Below are positions 1 through 11,717 of a DNA stretch of 64,000 bases, piece by piece. This DNA comes from Serinus canaria (Eukaryota; Chordata; Aves; Passeriformes; Fringillidae): the NCBI RefSeq assembly GCF_022539315.1, contig NC_066313.1:24837059-24901058 (forward strand). The letters run 5' to 3'. Within the stretch, counting starts at the first letter, position 1, and the number at the start of each line of letters is the position of its first letter. The notes below the pieces were generated by a model that was given only the letters and a program-made list of their open reading frames with translations, had not been told where the DNA came from and searched no databases. Position numbers and translations under genes: made by a program.

Positions 1-3000
1 ACTACTCTGAAGTCATGAAGCCCAAACCAGAAACCATAGCTGGGCTTCACTGCAGTTTGGGCCCAAATAATAATAATGGATAAGAAGAATCACTGGATAT
101 CCTGTGAAAACTCAGTGGATGGGACACAGGAACAGAGAGAGGCACTAGATCTCTTCTGCCAGGAGTTGCCAGTATGTGCTGTGCATCTCTGCCCTTCTAA
201 GAAGAAAAACAGACAAGCATTTCTCTTTGACATAATAGCTTAAAGTCTCCATTCCACAGACTGAAGTAGCATTCTTTCCCTGTTCTCAGATGTTGTCTGA
301 AAGAGGAGCAAAGGCAGGCTCAGTTTGGGTACATCTTGCTCACCACAGTCCAGCCAAGATTTTTTCCCATGTTTGAAAAAGGTGGATCCCACAGTCCTGG
401 TTCACTATCTCCAGGTACACTCTCAGACTGCCTAACTACAAACCACCTTGGCCATCTCTGATCCAGCAAGCATTGCCCACAGGCCAGGGAAAGTGAACTC
501 ATCCAGGCTCCATCAGCCTTTCTATAAGTATAGGTTATAACTTCCTTGGACTAGGAGACACCTTCATCTCACCCCAGCAACTGAGAAATGCTATGGATAC
601 AACTGTAACAGAAACACAAGGAACAGAGCACCCAAAGGACATGGTGGTCTACCCTGACAAGGTCTGAGCCCTGAAACTCTGTGCCACAGTATATGTGGAG
701 CGCAGAGAAGCTCCCCCCTGAGACTTCCCCTGGGATGGAGCAGGAGAGTGAGTCTATTTCACTCAATTCTTGCAAGAAACTTGAACCCCAGAGATCTAAT
801 GACAGCATCTGCTTGGGCTACAAAGGCCACTACTGCACCACTTGCCCAACAGCAAGGACAGAATGACAGACCTTTGCAACACACCGAGAGATGCTCGCAG
901 GGCTCAGCTTTCCCTGGATTCACTTCTATTTTTCAAGTATGTCAAAGGCAAGCTAAATAAGAGAAATTGGACAAAGTGGGCAGAAAATGAAACCTTAAAC
1001 TGAATTTGATTATATGGAAGGCAGTAACTACAGACCAAGTGGGACAGCACATTTGGAGGTTACTCTGAAGGAGCAAGAAAGTGCACAGTGAAAAACCACC
1101 ACCAATTGCCATTGCTTCAAAGTAACCTTAACCTCTCTTCTACTCCTACAACTTGTATGTTGAGGAGGGGGGTAGGAGGAAGGCTGCTGTGCAGAGACCA
1201 TGTCAAGGAGAGATTATTTTTAATTAACTTTTGATCCCCTAACAAAGCCCTGAGTTTTAACCAAAATTCCTCCTTCAAACCTCCATTATTTCCTGAAGTG
1301 GATTTAGGCTGCTTGGCTCTCATTAGGGACTTAACTGCTGAGTATACAATTCCTAACTCCATAACAGTGGTGGAGCTTACACCAAAAGCTGTTCGGCAAC
1401 GGAATTCTAGCAATGTAGATTTCAATATTTAAACAAGGTTTGGACGTGTACAAGTTTGCACTTCCTAGGAAAAGTGAATAATTAACTCCTCATCCTTTGT
1501 GTTTGAAGACATCAGTGCCTGTAAAGTGACATGGCATAAAAAAAAGGTAGGCACCTCCTTCCAGGGAAGGACAAGAGGGCACAAGTTATACAGTAAAAAT
1601 GCTTTGGGAATTAATTTCAATGTATAAAATGCATATGTTTCAAGAGCAGCCTACTGTACAAACTAAGTGTGCAAAAACACTGCCTACAAACTTCTTACAG
1701 CTTCAAATCTTTGTGAAGTCTGTAATGAGAACACTCAGTGATACCATGAAGGATATAAAGACCTAACATCAGAATACAAACTGTCTCTAAAAACCCACTA
1801 AATAAGGTAATTCCTTCACTGGCAACAAAATGCTTCTTAAAAAATGTTTTCTTTTTAAAACATCTTCTGAATCACCTTTTTGGGGTCAGTAGACTGAAAA
1901 CTCATGGGGCCCAATCTGGTACAGCAAATTCAGAATTTCCACATCAACTTGTGGTATTAATTAGATGATTAATTTATTTAAAAAACACAGGGAGGAGGTT
2001 TTGAAATGACAAAGAAATGTATTTAAAACATAGGAAAGATATTCTTATCGCTTCCACTGAAACACTGCTCAGTGGGAAAACAAAATCTGTAACTCCCATC
2101 CCTCTAAGTACAATTTGCTAGGAAGAAGGATCTAGGCTGATGAAGGTGAAGGAATCAACAACAGCCATTTGTGCATCAAACTGAAGTGTCAAGAATTGTC
2201 TGAGCAAAACTAATCATGACACAGGAAAGTATTTTCAAGAGGCATGACCCTTTTATCAAGGGCACTGACCACAGCACTGGGATGCAGTTTGTTCCCAGCT
2301 CATCTGCTCCTGACATGATACTCTTGTCATACTCACACTAAGCCCTTATCTAGAGGCAAAGGTGATGCTGGCTCTCGAGTTGTCCTGCTCAGGGCAGGGC
2401 AGTTTGCTGCTCGGTAAGAGAAGCAAAAGCACTGCTCAGCTCTGCCCTCTTCACACAAGAGCCCACAGTAAGGCAATCCACAACGTTCAGCCCAGGTTTT
2501 CGCACGAGGACCACAGCAGGGATGGCAGTGAGCTAGGTGAATGATTCTAACTAACCTTTCACACTTAGACCTGGTTCTTCTGACAATCATTAATCTGTAC
2601 AGTCATTTTGATCGATCAGCTAAGGTCTTGTGAATTGCTGTGTACACAGAGGTAGAACTGGATTTTCTTCTGCACTTTAAAAAGTCCAGAATCTTCAAAA
2701 AGCCAGAGATTAACTATCATCAAAAAAACCCAGAAGCTCAATTCCAATTTTTGAAGCTAGAATGAGTGATTTACTTCTGCCACACAGGCTTGGCTGAATG
2801 AGTTTCAAGAGGAGACAAACACTAACAAAATCAATCTCAACAAAATCTGAAAAAACTCCCAACAACCATGCGACAGAGTTACTAATGAGGGTTGACACTT
2901 TCTCTCCTGCCTTTAAGTAATGTTGACAAATACACTAATAAAAGACCAGAGTCCCTTTCAGCCTCACACCCGCAGCCCCCTGCTCAGCACAAACCATCCT

Positions 3001-6000
3001 AATTGCTGCCAAGAACAGCCAGCACACTGAGTCCATCATGTGGTGCTCCTCTCTAGCAGCATATTTCACACCACTGGGCTGTAGGGCAGCAATGAAAATA
3101 CTTTTACCTACTAGGAAATGAGTGGAGAAATCCTCAGACAAAATTATCAATTCAGGGGGTGGCAGCAAAGTTTAACATGCAAAGAGAGTGTACCTTCTCA
3201 CTTGAGTATGTCCTTGATGTTTTCAGGTCATCATATAGCACAAATGAAATCCAAAAGCCCCCAACCATTCAGCAAATAAGAGCCACTCTGAGCACTAGAG
3301 GTATTTTTTTATACCCTATCAATTAACACAGCACTCCCATAGTCATATTTCAAGGGGATAATATCTTCAGGCATAGGAGATACTCAAATTTTCAATACAC
3401 CCAGTTTCCCCACAGATGTTTCTTCAGATAAAATTTAACAGCTGACATCAAACAGATGCATCTAAATAGGTAATATAAAAAACCCCAAACCAACAATGGT
3501 GCTTGAAATAGCTCCAGGTCTTTTTAAGATAAACTTTTTAGAAAGAAATTTCCAGGACAGTTTTGAGGCTCATGCAAGGGAGGAATTTCAAAGCAGCCCA
3601 CAATACACTCCTGTTAACCCTGTTCTACGATTTGCTAATTCCTGAGAGAACTGCTTAGCCTTGCTGACACGCAAATTTAAGATCAAACGGTCGTCTGAAC
3701 GCTATTTGCAAAACGTTTGAAGAGGGGAAGAAGAAGGGAGACAGCAAGCAGATTTCCTAATGCTGTATCTTTATCAAAGCCCTGCTTGCCCTTTTTCCCA
3801 CACTAACAGCCGTCCTTTAAGCGTATGCTTGTCTAACATGCTTAATGCTACCCACGAAGGAAAGCAAATGCTCTGGTTTTCAATGCATCTAAGCCTTTAC
3901 ACAAACCTTGCATGAATCCAGTTAGGCGTTTGAGGGCTTTGATCCCAGCCCTCGCACAGCCAGGCTTTATTGGAGGAATACCAGCAAGAAGGAAAGGAAC
4001 ATGCATGGGTCTTTTCCAAGCTCTGCCTGCTCCCAGTGCTCTACAGAGCATGAGAGTATTCACCAGAAGAGTATGAATAAACTCAGAATTCCCATGGGAG
4101 ACTTGAAGTATCAGCTGCATTTCGCTAAGTCTTTGAGAATTATTCATTATACAGGGCACTTGCAGGACATTTCCCCAGGCCTGCACGCTGATCTGGGTAA
4201 ATCTTGCACCCTTTAAGCCAAAACTCAGAGATGCTCCATGAAGATCAGAGCTATGTTTGACCAGATTTGCCCTACAAATTTTGTGCCAGGATGGGCATAA
4301 GTAGACGGCCACATTTGTAACTCACCTGCTGTAATACACCTTGCCCCATAGTGCATCCCCAGCTGGATCAGCAGAGGGAGGATATGCAGAACCAATGTGC
4401 AATGGGATCTCTCTGCAGATCACAGTTCAGGAGCTGCTGAGGGCTGTGAACTGAGTCTGAGAGAGAGTGACTGACCAAAACATCTCCCACTGAAAACACA
4501 GCAAGGTCAGCAGAGAGAACTACAGAGAAGATAACACTTGTGTCTGCCTCGTATTTTATCTGGCAACAAACAGAAAAGCAATGCAAAAATGGCTGCTCTC
4601 ACATGTCTGGTGCATTCCTCACCCTAAATTCACAGCAAGAACCAATACTCAGGTCTTGTACTGCACTGACACACCAGCTGACAGGAACTGGGGATGCTGG
4701 AAGGACCTGGCATGGCCTCAACATGATCAAGAAAAAGCCCTCAGCAGGGTCAACACCTACATTTCTCAAGAACACATGAGGCTATTGCTGGTCACACTCG
4801 ATGCTTACAGTGAAACTATGATGAAAGAGCACTGCATTTTCCTAATGAAAAACACGAAGCAGAGGTTATTCATCCCTGGTGTCAGCTTGCTATGATCAGC
4901 ATCACCCAGAGCAATCATGATCATACACTTATGAACCCAAGCAAAGGAAGCTTCAAGCATATTGGTGGTCCTTCCACAACAGCCTAGGAGATAACCAGTA
5001 TTCAGGACACAGCAATCACTTTCCATGCAGGATCTTGCACTGCACACAAAACATTTGTGTGGGCAAGGATGGGGCAGATGGCTGAAGCCGGAAGGAGCAG
5101 GACACAACAGCAGCAGGACTGGCTGTGGCTCTTATCACCAAGTTCATAAACTTGCCAAGACACCAGGAACATGCCAGGGAAGTTTCTGCACAACATATTT
5201 GACCCAAATACAGCTTGTGTGAAGTGGAGGATTTATTATCTTCCTGTGGGTAACAACACATGGCACACACCTCCCTTTCCAGGACATTCACATTCGTAGT
5301 CACCAGCATGTTCCTTCTCCTTTGGCAGCTCAGACTCAACAGCTTTTTACACTTTCAACTTTACCACATACACAGACTCCTTACCTACTATATTCCTGGC
5401 CTTCATTAAAACTGACATGCTGTCCCTTCAAAAACTAAAACAGGAAACTATGGGGTGCAGAGGAAAAACATGAAGCTTAGTTATCAGAAGTATTAAAAAA
5501 AAAAAAATCAGCACAGCTCAGACATTCCCCAGAAATCCAAGAATAATTTCTAGATTTCTGCAACTCCAGTCTGCTCTATAATCAGTGATTGGAGCAAATG
5601 GGAAGCTGCCAGGGTCATAGGAAGAGGAGAACTGCTGGTCTCAGGAACTCTAGTAGCAGCAGGAGGAACTTGATCACTAAGAGTGCTGCCTGCATTCCCC
5701 TTTGGTCTCAGAGTCCCTATGATAAAAGAAAAATTTCTTTTTATGAGATATTGCACATGGAAAAAGGGTCAAGGTCTTGGCTTGTCAGCAACAGCAAGAC
5801 TGGCATTTGAAGACTGAGCTGTGACATTAATAGAAGCCACAATACCAGGTCCCACCTCCAACTTCTAGAGCTCAGAAACTTACAGAGGTCTCTATGTTGC
5901 TGTGCTGTAACAGCTGGCTCTGCTCTGTCCTTGCTCAGGCTCATTTTACCCACTTCCACAAACAAGCATGCTCACACTGAGGACACCTCTCTTGTCAGCA

Positions 6001-8522
6001 GGTAGGAGCAGAGTCTGACAGCAGTTTCTCTCCAGAATGTTCTTTCTATGTTTTTGGGAAGGGTCACTGTTTATCTGGGTCCCAATGAATAGATTCAGGA
6101 GTCCCTCTGGAGGAACAACACATTAAAAAGTGTGGTTTTCTCCCAGTGACGGCAAAGCCATGTGCAGCTCCCTTTCATTACTTAAACAGTCCCAGATACA
6201 GAAGTCACCACTGGCAGAGCGGTAAAGAAGCTTACAATCCTTGTGGGGCTCAGATTTGCTATCTTGAGCGAAAATTCAATTATATTATGTTGATATGTTA
6301 GCAGAAGTTCAGTGAGGTAGCAGTGGTGACATGGGCACCAGACAGAAGCTGTGTCTAAGTGTAACTTTTCTACCTGACACATCACTTTGCAATGATGAAC
6401 AGACAGTTCAACAGCTTTGTCTGCATTTGCTCTCTTCGAATTCTCTTGCTGGGGGTTGCAGCATGACAGGTCCAAGAAAAGCTGCAGGATAGGACAACAA
6501 GGAGCCCTGCTTCAGGGCAGGTGAGAGGAACAAAGCAGAGTGACAGAGGTGCAGTGTGGAGCACAGGTCACAGCCTGCCGGGGCATCAGGTGCGGTGCTA
6601 CGCAGCCCTGTACCTTCGTGGGGACATCACAGAAGAAAAGCAGGGCTGAGGTTTAATTTCTTGGGAAAAAAAAAAAGGAAAGAGAGAGAAAAAACCCACA
6701 ACCCACAGAGACCATAGAAACAGCAGCAGGGAGCCTCTGACTCAGAGGTGGGCGCAACTATCGGATCCCAACCACATCCTGGATGCTATCAGACATGCTA
6801 TGGAGAAAATGTGGATCATGTTCCTCATGCAACCGCCCTCCTCCATTAGCCTCCTCTCCCTTGCCTCATTTCCTTTTTCATCCCTCAAGCATCTGTTCCC
6901 AGACAGAAAAAAAGATGAGCTTCCTCTTCCTCATGACAGCCCCAGCCCAGGATGTATCATAACTGCAAAGGATATGGGCATTCTCCATCACTCAGAATAT
7001 CTCATAGAATCTCTCAGCCCAGAGAGCTTAATCCAAAACTGCTTCAAATCCTCAAGAGGGGCATGCTATGCTACCTGGACAAAAGCTACAAACCCAATTG
7101 TATTATACTGCAGCAGACAAAACCTTTCCCCAACAGCACTCATGCAGTTCTGATACCTCCCACCTACACCCATGGGAGACATCGCTCCACACATCCTTGT
7201 GCTTCCACTAGATCCAGCTCTGCTAAGCCATCAATACCAATCCTGGTATTTAGGGTCAAGGGTGCTGGAATTTGCTTAACAGAGGCTGCTTCTGGCAAGT
7301 GCCTTGGCAAAGAGCTGGAGCAAACAAAGTTCAGATCCAAAGTCTTAGTAGAGACCCACAGAGAGGCCAGCCTGGGGCTTGGGAATGCTGCAGAACACAC
7401 TGAGGTGCCTGTGTCACTTAAGCCAGAGCAAGCATCCCGCCTGCCCAGGAGGACACCAGGCTTCAGGAGTAACCAGCCCAGGCCTATGCAGGCAGCCAAT
7501 ACCCTCTGCTGTCTAAGACCTGTTCCCACCCCACTATTGTTCCAATTGCTGTGATTCAGCCACAAGTTTCTGTTTGACCAGCCTGTGGTGGCCAGATACA
7601 TCCCCAGAGCCAGAAGTACCACCGCAACCAAGCACAGCCCGGGGCTCCACACCTCGGGTCTGTCAGATCTAGACTAGCCAACAGCTTGAGAGAAACATCA
7701 CAAAACCCCATCCACGACAGCAAGCCCCCAGTGGGACTGCAGCTGTACGGGCAGAACAGCTCTGTTGTTTGTATGAGCCACAAACACATCTTTATCTTCC
7801 TGAGCAACCCATCGTGCAACCATGAGCTGCAGGACACATGGGGTTTTTCTCGCTGTCACCCAGAGATGTGCTTGAGAGGAAAACCACGGAGAGCCTCCCC
7901 AACACTCACACCAACCACACCATCACCAGGAGAGCGGCCCTGCACCAGGGCAGCTCAGGGACCGGGCACTGCCAAGAGGCACCCAGTTTGTGAGCACAGA
8001 AGGCCCATAATCACCTGAAGAACACACAGGATTAGTTGGTCTGGAAAGGACCACAGCAAGTCATCTGTTCCAGCTTCCCTACTCAAGCAGGGTCACCCTA
8101 GAGCACATGGCACAGAACTGTGCCCACCTTTAGTGAGGGAGACTCCACAACCACTCTGGGCAACCTGTTCCAGAGGTTGGTCACCCCCACATTAAAGTTC
8201 TCCCTCATGTTCAGGAGGAACTTCTTGTGCATCATCATTTTCTGCCAGCTGCCTCTTGTCCTACTGCTTGGCAGCAAGAAGAGCCTGCCTTCATCCCCAG
8301 TGCCTACCCTTGAGGTACTTTTATATACATGTGTGTAGATGAGGTGAAGACCGTCTTGGAGTTTTGGTAACTCAACATGACGAAGAGAAAGAGCCACGTT
8401 AGCGGCAGCAGTGCTTGGAGACACCTGAAGCTGGAGAGAACTGACCCCCGAGGGGGAGCGTGGCAGAAAACCCGGCTGGACTTGCCGAGGCTGTCCCTGT
8501 TCCCGCGGGGCCCGTCCCTCAC
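1..8522 (-). other. LRRC58: LRRC58 intron 1 (part)
   Basis: This is non-coding DNA after the LRRC58 exon 1 donor. I looked for the following LRR exons (motifs such as LxxLxLxxN on the minus strand) and saw none. It contains short A-runs (for example 5495-5507), an AT-rich patch near 1950-1990, and a CR1 fragment at its upper end. Open frames up to 200 residues (for example plus 6952-7554) match no family I know. Confidence 0.75.
8018..8365 (-). mobile_element. CR1 LINE 3'-end fragment
   Basis: The plus strand reads as the reverse complement of an avian CR1 3' end. It shows CTCAAGCAGGGTCACC, then GAGACTCCACAACCACTCTG, GGCAACCTGTTCCAGAG and CTCATGTTCAGGAGGAACTT. The minus-strand translation carries the CR1 reverse-transcriptase tail pattern NLWNRLPRVVVESPSL. 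The fragment is diverged and truncated. It sits about 160 bases from LRRC58 exon 1, inside its intron. Confidence 0.88.
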
Positions 8523-9034
8523 CTGTGAAGCTCCTGGATGTCGGGCGGGATGCCGTGGAGCCGGTTGCCGCCGAGGCTGAGGCTGCGCAGCCCGCGGAGC
8601 TGCAGCACCACGGGCGGCACCTCGGAGAAGCGGTTCCCGCTGAGGTTGAGGACGCGGAGGGAGCGGGCAAGGGGCGCCTGCTCCAGCCCCTTGGGCAGCG
8701 AGCCGGGCCCGCCGAGCCGGTTGTTCTTGGCCAGCAACGTATGGAGGCACGGCAGGGACAGCAATTCCGTGCCCAACTCCGTCAGCCCCGTCCCGCTCAC
8801 GTCCAGCACCTCCAACGCCGGGAACCACTGCGACAGCCCGGCGGGCAGCGGGCCCGACAGCCGCCGCGGCGACAGCACCAGCCGCCGCGCCTCCGCGCTG
8901 CGCCGCGCCGACAGCTCCGCCGCCAGCGCCGGCTCGGGCTCGGGTTCCGGCTCGGGCTCCGACTCCGGCTCCGGCTCCATCGCCAGCTCCGGTCCCGGCT
9001 CCAGCTCGGGGCCCTCCCCGCCTGCCGCCGCCAT
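8523..9034 (-). CDS. LRRC58: LRRC58, leucine-rich repeat protein, first coding exon (partial gene)
   Basis: This exon encodes the first 170 residues plus two bases of LRRC58, an intracellular leucine-rich-repeat protein of about 370 residues in human (from memory). Residues 19-35 are an acidic Glu-Pro repeat. LRR units follow from about residue 74: LEVLDVSGTGL, LHTLLAKNNRLGGP, LRVLNLSGNRFSEVP and LRSLSLGGNRLHGIP. The strings LLAKNNRLGGP and LNLSGN are close to human LRRC58. The start is taken at 9034 (MAAAGGEG), where GGGATGG gives a good context; a second in-frame ATG lies at 8980. The donor is CAG|GTGAGG at 8522. The remaining exons, with more LRRs and a C-terminal cysteine-rich part, are not seen down to base 1 and must lie outside the window. 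Its position beside FSTL1 on the same strand supports the call. Confidence 0.92.
8930..8980 (-). repeat. GGCTCC-type hexanucleotide repeat coding for Glu-Pro
   Basis: Inside LRRC58 exon 1 the plus strand repeats GGCTCG/GGCTCC/GGTTCC units. On the coding strand these give eight Glu-Pro or Glu-Ser-type pairs (residues 20-35), EPEPESEPEPEPEPEP. The units differ at synonymous positions, so it is an old and imperfect repeat. Confidence 0.9.
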
Positions 9035-9420
9035 CCCGCCTGCACCGACCGACGGCCCCGCGCGACACTCCGCCCCGGCCCGCCCCGGAACCTGCATAGC
9101 CCCGCCGGCCCCCCCCGCGTCATGCTCGATCCCGGGCCCGCCGCCGGCCGAGGCCACTGCGGCCCCAGAGAGGCGAGCGCTTTTATGCAGGTTGCGGGGC
9201 ACCTGCGGGTGGGCGGCTGAGGAATAGGGAGCGTTCGGCGGCCCCGGAACGAGCACGGCGGGCAGCGCGTAGGCGGGGCAGGAGGCGGCACCGTGGCGGT
9301 GGCTGCCCGGGGCAGTGGGTCCTCTGGTGCCGCTGCTCGCCCCGGCTGTGCCCGCCGTCTGTACCCGAGGGCCTGGCCTGCCGTGCTGATGCGCACCCGC
9401 CGGCTGGAAATGCCACCTGC

Positions 9421-11528
9421 TCCCTTCCAAGTGTTTTATTCCGAGCTCGGGACACCAGAGCTGCTAAGTGTAAAATTAGACCATAGCCTTTGCTGTGGCC
9501 CTTTTGGTCATGCTCGGAGCCCGAAGGAGAGGTGCTGCCTCCGCCCGTGTGCCCCATGGCCTCTCCCTTGTGGCAGCTGGTGGGGGAGCCCGGCCCAGCA
9601 TCCCTGGTCAGCGGGTGTTTCGTCCGAGGGTTGATCTGCGTTGGTCCCTGCAGAACAGGGAGGTTGGAACTGAGCGAGCTTTGAGGTCCCTTCCCACGCA
9701 AGGCATTCTGTGGTTCTGTGAGCTGCTGCCGCGGAGCACCGAAAGGGAGGCACTCCCAGGAGTGCCTCAGTGTGTGTCCTTGCCTGGATGTGAAAAGACA
9801 GCTTTGCTCTTGAGCCGGGGCACTGGTGGCAGTGAATCCGTAACACACGAGTCTGCCAGGCGAAGCGGTCTGACGCCGGACACTGATCGATATGGAGCTG
9901 ACCCCTGTTGTACCATACAGACGCACACAGGCAAGTCGGGGTCGGTCATTTCAGTTCATTGCTCTTTGAACGCAGGGTAACATCCCTCTAGTCAGTAATC
10001 AGAAGAAGAAGCAGCAGCAGCAACGAGAATATTCACAACCCAAGGGAACTTCTGCCTCGACTAAGTCCAGGCTTAAGAAGCAGACTTGCTTCCTTGTGAT
10101 GCATAGAGAAGCCAAAAAGAAGGGAACAGCAATCTCCCACCTGCTCAAAACACTTTATGTACACAAAAGTCTCTGTCATCATAGACTGAAAGAAACACAA
10201 AATCACTGTTTGCAGGTACCAGCCAAGAGTTTAAAATGTGTGAAGTAGCAACAATGCTGATTTCAAAGGTGTCCAGAATACTATGGGTGAAACCCATAGT
10301 CCACTTGTCCTTCCTCTGGTGCTCTTATGAACTCTGGATTTTATCACCACAAATATTTTGGCATAACAGCCCCACTGCTGAGACAAGGAAGTTGTCAGGG
10401 CTATGCTCAGCCTTAAAGAAAGTGTGCCACAGTGGGTAGGAAGGAGCAGGTCAGTTTCCATTGGATTTGTTTCATTTGTTTTCCAAGAGTCTGTGGAATC
10501 ACAAGTATAAGCCCTGGTGTGAACCCAGAGATAGCTGCAGAACAGACACTTTACCAGTATTGTTAACTTCTTATCAACATTTTTTTTCCCACTTTACAAA
10601 CATTGTGCTGTTCCAGGGCAGTTTCAGGAGTTTACATAAGCAAGAGAGTTTAGGAGGGTTTACCTAAGAGTAAGGTCATCTGGATTTTGCTCTTGTCTTT
10701 TGTAGTGTTTTAAGCCAGGCTCTCCTCAATGTGTGTCCTGTAACATGGTTCAGGAACTGAGTCTTATTATAGATCAGTCTGCTCCTGTCTTCAGAACTAA
10801 AGTTAATAAATACCTTACAAATGCAGTTCAGTCTCTTCATCTGCCACTTAAATAGCCTATTTCTCAATCTGAAGTTTAACAGCACTGGAAAATTGTGACT
10901 AAGGGTATGTAACTATAGTGCAGTAATTTAATACTCAGATGTGCACAACTCCATAAACAGCTCAGAGCTTTTCTCAGGCCTCTACAAGCAGCAGGCAACA
11001 GAAATTTTACTTTTCCTCTCCCCCACCTCAAAACCACTTTGCTTCAGTAAATATGCATGGAGCACAAGGCAAAGTATTTGTTGTTCCACCTAGCTAAATT
11101 TGTGGCTGCTGCTTCCATTAATTTCTTAAAATCCTGGGAAATCCTTGCAGTAGAAATTGCAGTTATAACGCAGCCTCATTTTGCAGTTGAGCAGTGAATG
11201 GGCAGGGAATGCCACAGAAAAGATTGCATGTGCAGCAGCTGGTACATGCTAAAGAGGCCATTTGGTGTGAAAAACAACACGGAAGAGCCAATGTTTGTGA
11301 GTTGTTTGGTTTTCTTTTTTAAACAGCTTTGGAAGGAGCACACCAAGTGGAACAAAGCAAGGCAGCTTTCTCTTCTGTCTCTTCTGTGCAAACCATTATC
11401 TGCACAGAAGCACTCACAGCAGTGGCATTGCTGGGGAGATGAATAATAGGGCACTTCCTCCTGTCATACAACACCACTGAAGGCTATTTCCCCATTCAGT
11501 CCCATTTTCAAGGCCTTTAGTTATTGTT
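9421..11528. other. intergenic region between LRRC58 promoter and FSTL1 3' end
   Basis: About 2 kb lies between the LRRC58 CpG island and the candidate FSTL1 poly(A) sites. Its first 500 bases still have raised GC and include a CR1 tail. The rest is AT-richer with no recognisable exon. Open frames here resemble no known protein. Confidence 0.6.
9610..9722 (+). mobile_element. CR1 LINE 3' tail fragment
   Basis: The end reads GGGAGGTTGGAACTGAGCGA, then TTTGAGGTCCCTTCCCACGC and ATTCTGTGGTTCTGTGA. This is the typical CR1 3' terminus with its short ATTCTGTG-like repeat. It is in plus orientation, within the LRRC58-FSTL1 intergenic region just upstream of the LRRC58 CpG island. Confidence 0.8.
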
Positions 11529-11534
11529 TTTATT
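11529..11534 (-). promoter_or_regulatory. second candidate poly(A) signal for FSTL1
   Basis: Another minus-strand AATAAA lies about 180 bases further downstream, within GCAAATAAAAAC. It could be an alternative distal site. There is no evidence of use from sequence alone. Confidence 0.3.
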
Positions 11535-11630
11535 TGCCTACAGGTTCTTTCCACCCCAGCTATAAAACAGAAACAGTCATGTCTTACATTTGTCCAACAC
11601 ACTGAGATCTGTGTGTGAATGTGCAAAGAC

Positions 11631-11646
11631 TTTTTTTTTTTTTTTT
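11631..11646. repeat. T16 homopolymer
   Basis: A run of about 16 T sits just beyond the first candidate FSTL1 poly(A) signal (A-run on the transcript strand). Confidence 0.85.
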
Positions 11647-11711
11647 GAAAACAAGTTGTGTGGCTTGTGAAAAATAAACCAAACAAGTGTTATTTTTAAA
11701 ATTTTGTTTCA

Positions 11712-11717
11712 TTTATT
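11712..11717 (-). promoter_or_regulatory. candidate poly(A) signal for FSTL1
   Basis: The plus strand reads TTTATT, so the minus strand reads AATAAA, within AAATAAATGAAAC. This is the first such hexamer I found downstream of the FSTL1 stop. A U-rich stretch (minus strand) near 11690 could serve as the downstream element. Confidence 0.45.

Larger units (their letters stand above)
8450..9420 (-). promoter_or_regulatory. CpG island and promoter of LRRC58
   Basis: This stretch is strongly GC-rich and dense in CpG, in contrast to both flanks. It covers LRRC58 exon 1 and about 400 bases upstream of the start codon. The part above 9034 should hold the 5' UTR and core promoter. No convincing TATA box is visible, as is usual for CpG-island promoters. 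The precise transcription start is not determinable. Confidence 0.75.

Noticed and set aside
1117..1425. Minus-strand 102-codon frame considered as a further LRRC58 exon
   Set aside because: It contains no leucine-rich repeat spacing or C-terminal LRRC58 motif, and no acceptor/donor pair in the needed phase was evident.
6952..7554. Plus-strand open frame of 200 codons in LRRC58 intron 1
   Set aside because: No recognisable domain, unremarkable composition, and overlapping open frames in other phases. Consistent with chance in DNA of moderate GC.
8304..9068. Minus-strand open frame of 254 codons overlapping LRRC58 exon 1
   Set aside because: It is a different frame from the LRR-coding one, Arg/Gly/Ala-rich because of GC content, and continues into a CR1 fragment. 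It is a shadow frame.
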